Below, piece by piece: positions 14,969 through 15,003 of a stretch of 15,003 nt of DNA. Position 1 is the stretch's first letter. Each line of letters opens with the position of its first letter. Both the position numbers and the translations under genes were made by a program. Under the pieces are notes generated by a model that did not search any database, had not been told where the DNA came from, and saw only the letters and a list, made by a program, of their open reading frames with translations. This stretch comes from Veillonellaceae bacterium SB90 (GTDB lineage: Bacteria > Bacillota > Negativicutes > Selenomonadales > Selenomonadaceae), in contig CABJCJ010000043.1 of the NCBI GenBank assembly GCA_902364065.1, forward strand, positions 1 to 15,003, given 5' to 3'.

Positions 14969-15003
14969 CTGTCCCCTTTGGGGAAAGTGGCCCGGAGGGC
15001 CGA
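14969..15003 (+). repeat. Module A, copy 5 (cut by window end)
   Basis: Starts CTGTCCCC and shows the GGA-loop variant shared with copy 4. The array probably continues beyond the window. Confidence 0.85.

Larger units (their letters stand above)
13459..15003. repeat. Hairpin-rich A/B modular repeat array
   Basis: Two modules alternate. Module A starts CTGTCCCC at 13459, 13678, 13984, 14294 and 14969, the last cut by the window edge. Module B starts near 13556, 13773, 14084 and 14847 with GGTTTACATCGGGCGAG. Spacings between A copies are 219, 306, 310 and 675 bp. Every part folds: CCCCTTT/AAAGGGG around GGCCC-GAA-GGGCC in A, and GTCGC/GCGAC, CCCC-GGA-GGGG and CCGTTGC/GCGACGG in B. The array is much richer in G+C than the gene inside it. 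There is no protein-coding sign apart from the nuclease gene. It resembles a family of dispersed palindromic elements more than CRISPR or a simple tandem satellite. Confidence 0.9.

Noticed and set aside
13459..15003. CRISPR array
   Set aside because: Repeat spacing is irregular (219, 306, 310, 675 bp), the intervals are themselves related to one another, and no Cas gene is present.

Overview
The window carries two very large, tandem, same-strand genes for secreted filamentous-haemagglutinin-like exoproteins (TpsA type, two-partner secretion). They are followed by a 1.55 kb array of GC-rich hairpin repeats that holds one small DUF559 (Vsr-like) endonuclease gene. Strong AGGAGG-type ribosome sites, sigma-A-like promoters (TTGAA, 17 nt, TATAAT) and T-tract terminators, combined with outer-membrane-type exoproteins, point to a diderm Firmicute (Negativicutes, e.g. 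Selenomonas/Mitsuokella relatives). This placement is inference, at about 65% confidence.

Layout: 1-38 holds the terminator of an upstream gene. 39-346 is a non-coding leader with a good promoter (197-225). 347-7228 is exoprotein 1 (2293 aa). 7229-7593 is an intergenic region with a folded GC-rich part, a strong terminator and a second promoter. 7594-13401 is exoprotein 2 (1935 aa), followed by a terminator at 13421-13455. 13459-15003 is the repeat array, with the DUF559 gene at 14457-14843. I see no tRNA, rRNA, CRISPR array or canonical insertion sequence.

The two exoproteins share one plan. Each has a signal peptide cut near residue 31, a TPS domain with NPNGVLFG, and a beta-helix region ending in a GEWLLDP block. 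A variable AT-richer insert follows, then a segment I read as a C-type-lectin-like domain, more beta-helix, a series of MBG-like domains (K/T-x-YG motifs), and a conserved C-terminal block of about 100 aa. Exoprotein 1 contains a 579-bp near-identical tandem duplication of an MBG pair. The lectin-like domains differ at the position that sets sugar class in animal lectins: EPN in exoprotein 1, QPD in exoprotein 2. No TpsB (POTRA/FhaC-like) transporter gene is in the window, so secretion would rely on a partner encoded elsewhere.

The downstream array is built from two alternating modules, A (about 50 bp) and B (about 122 or 210 bp), each a chain of hairpins. The DUF559 gene sits exactly at one A-B junction, bracketed by about 15-bp direct repeats. 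Removing the 454-bp cassette restores a normal 221-bp unit. This looks like a small nuclease cassette living in its own family of hairpin repeats and is the best candidate here for an undescribed system. The lectin-bearing exoprotein pair is the second.
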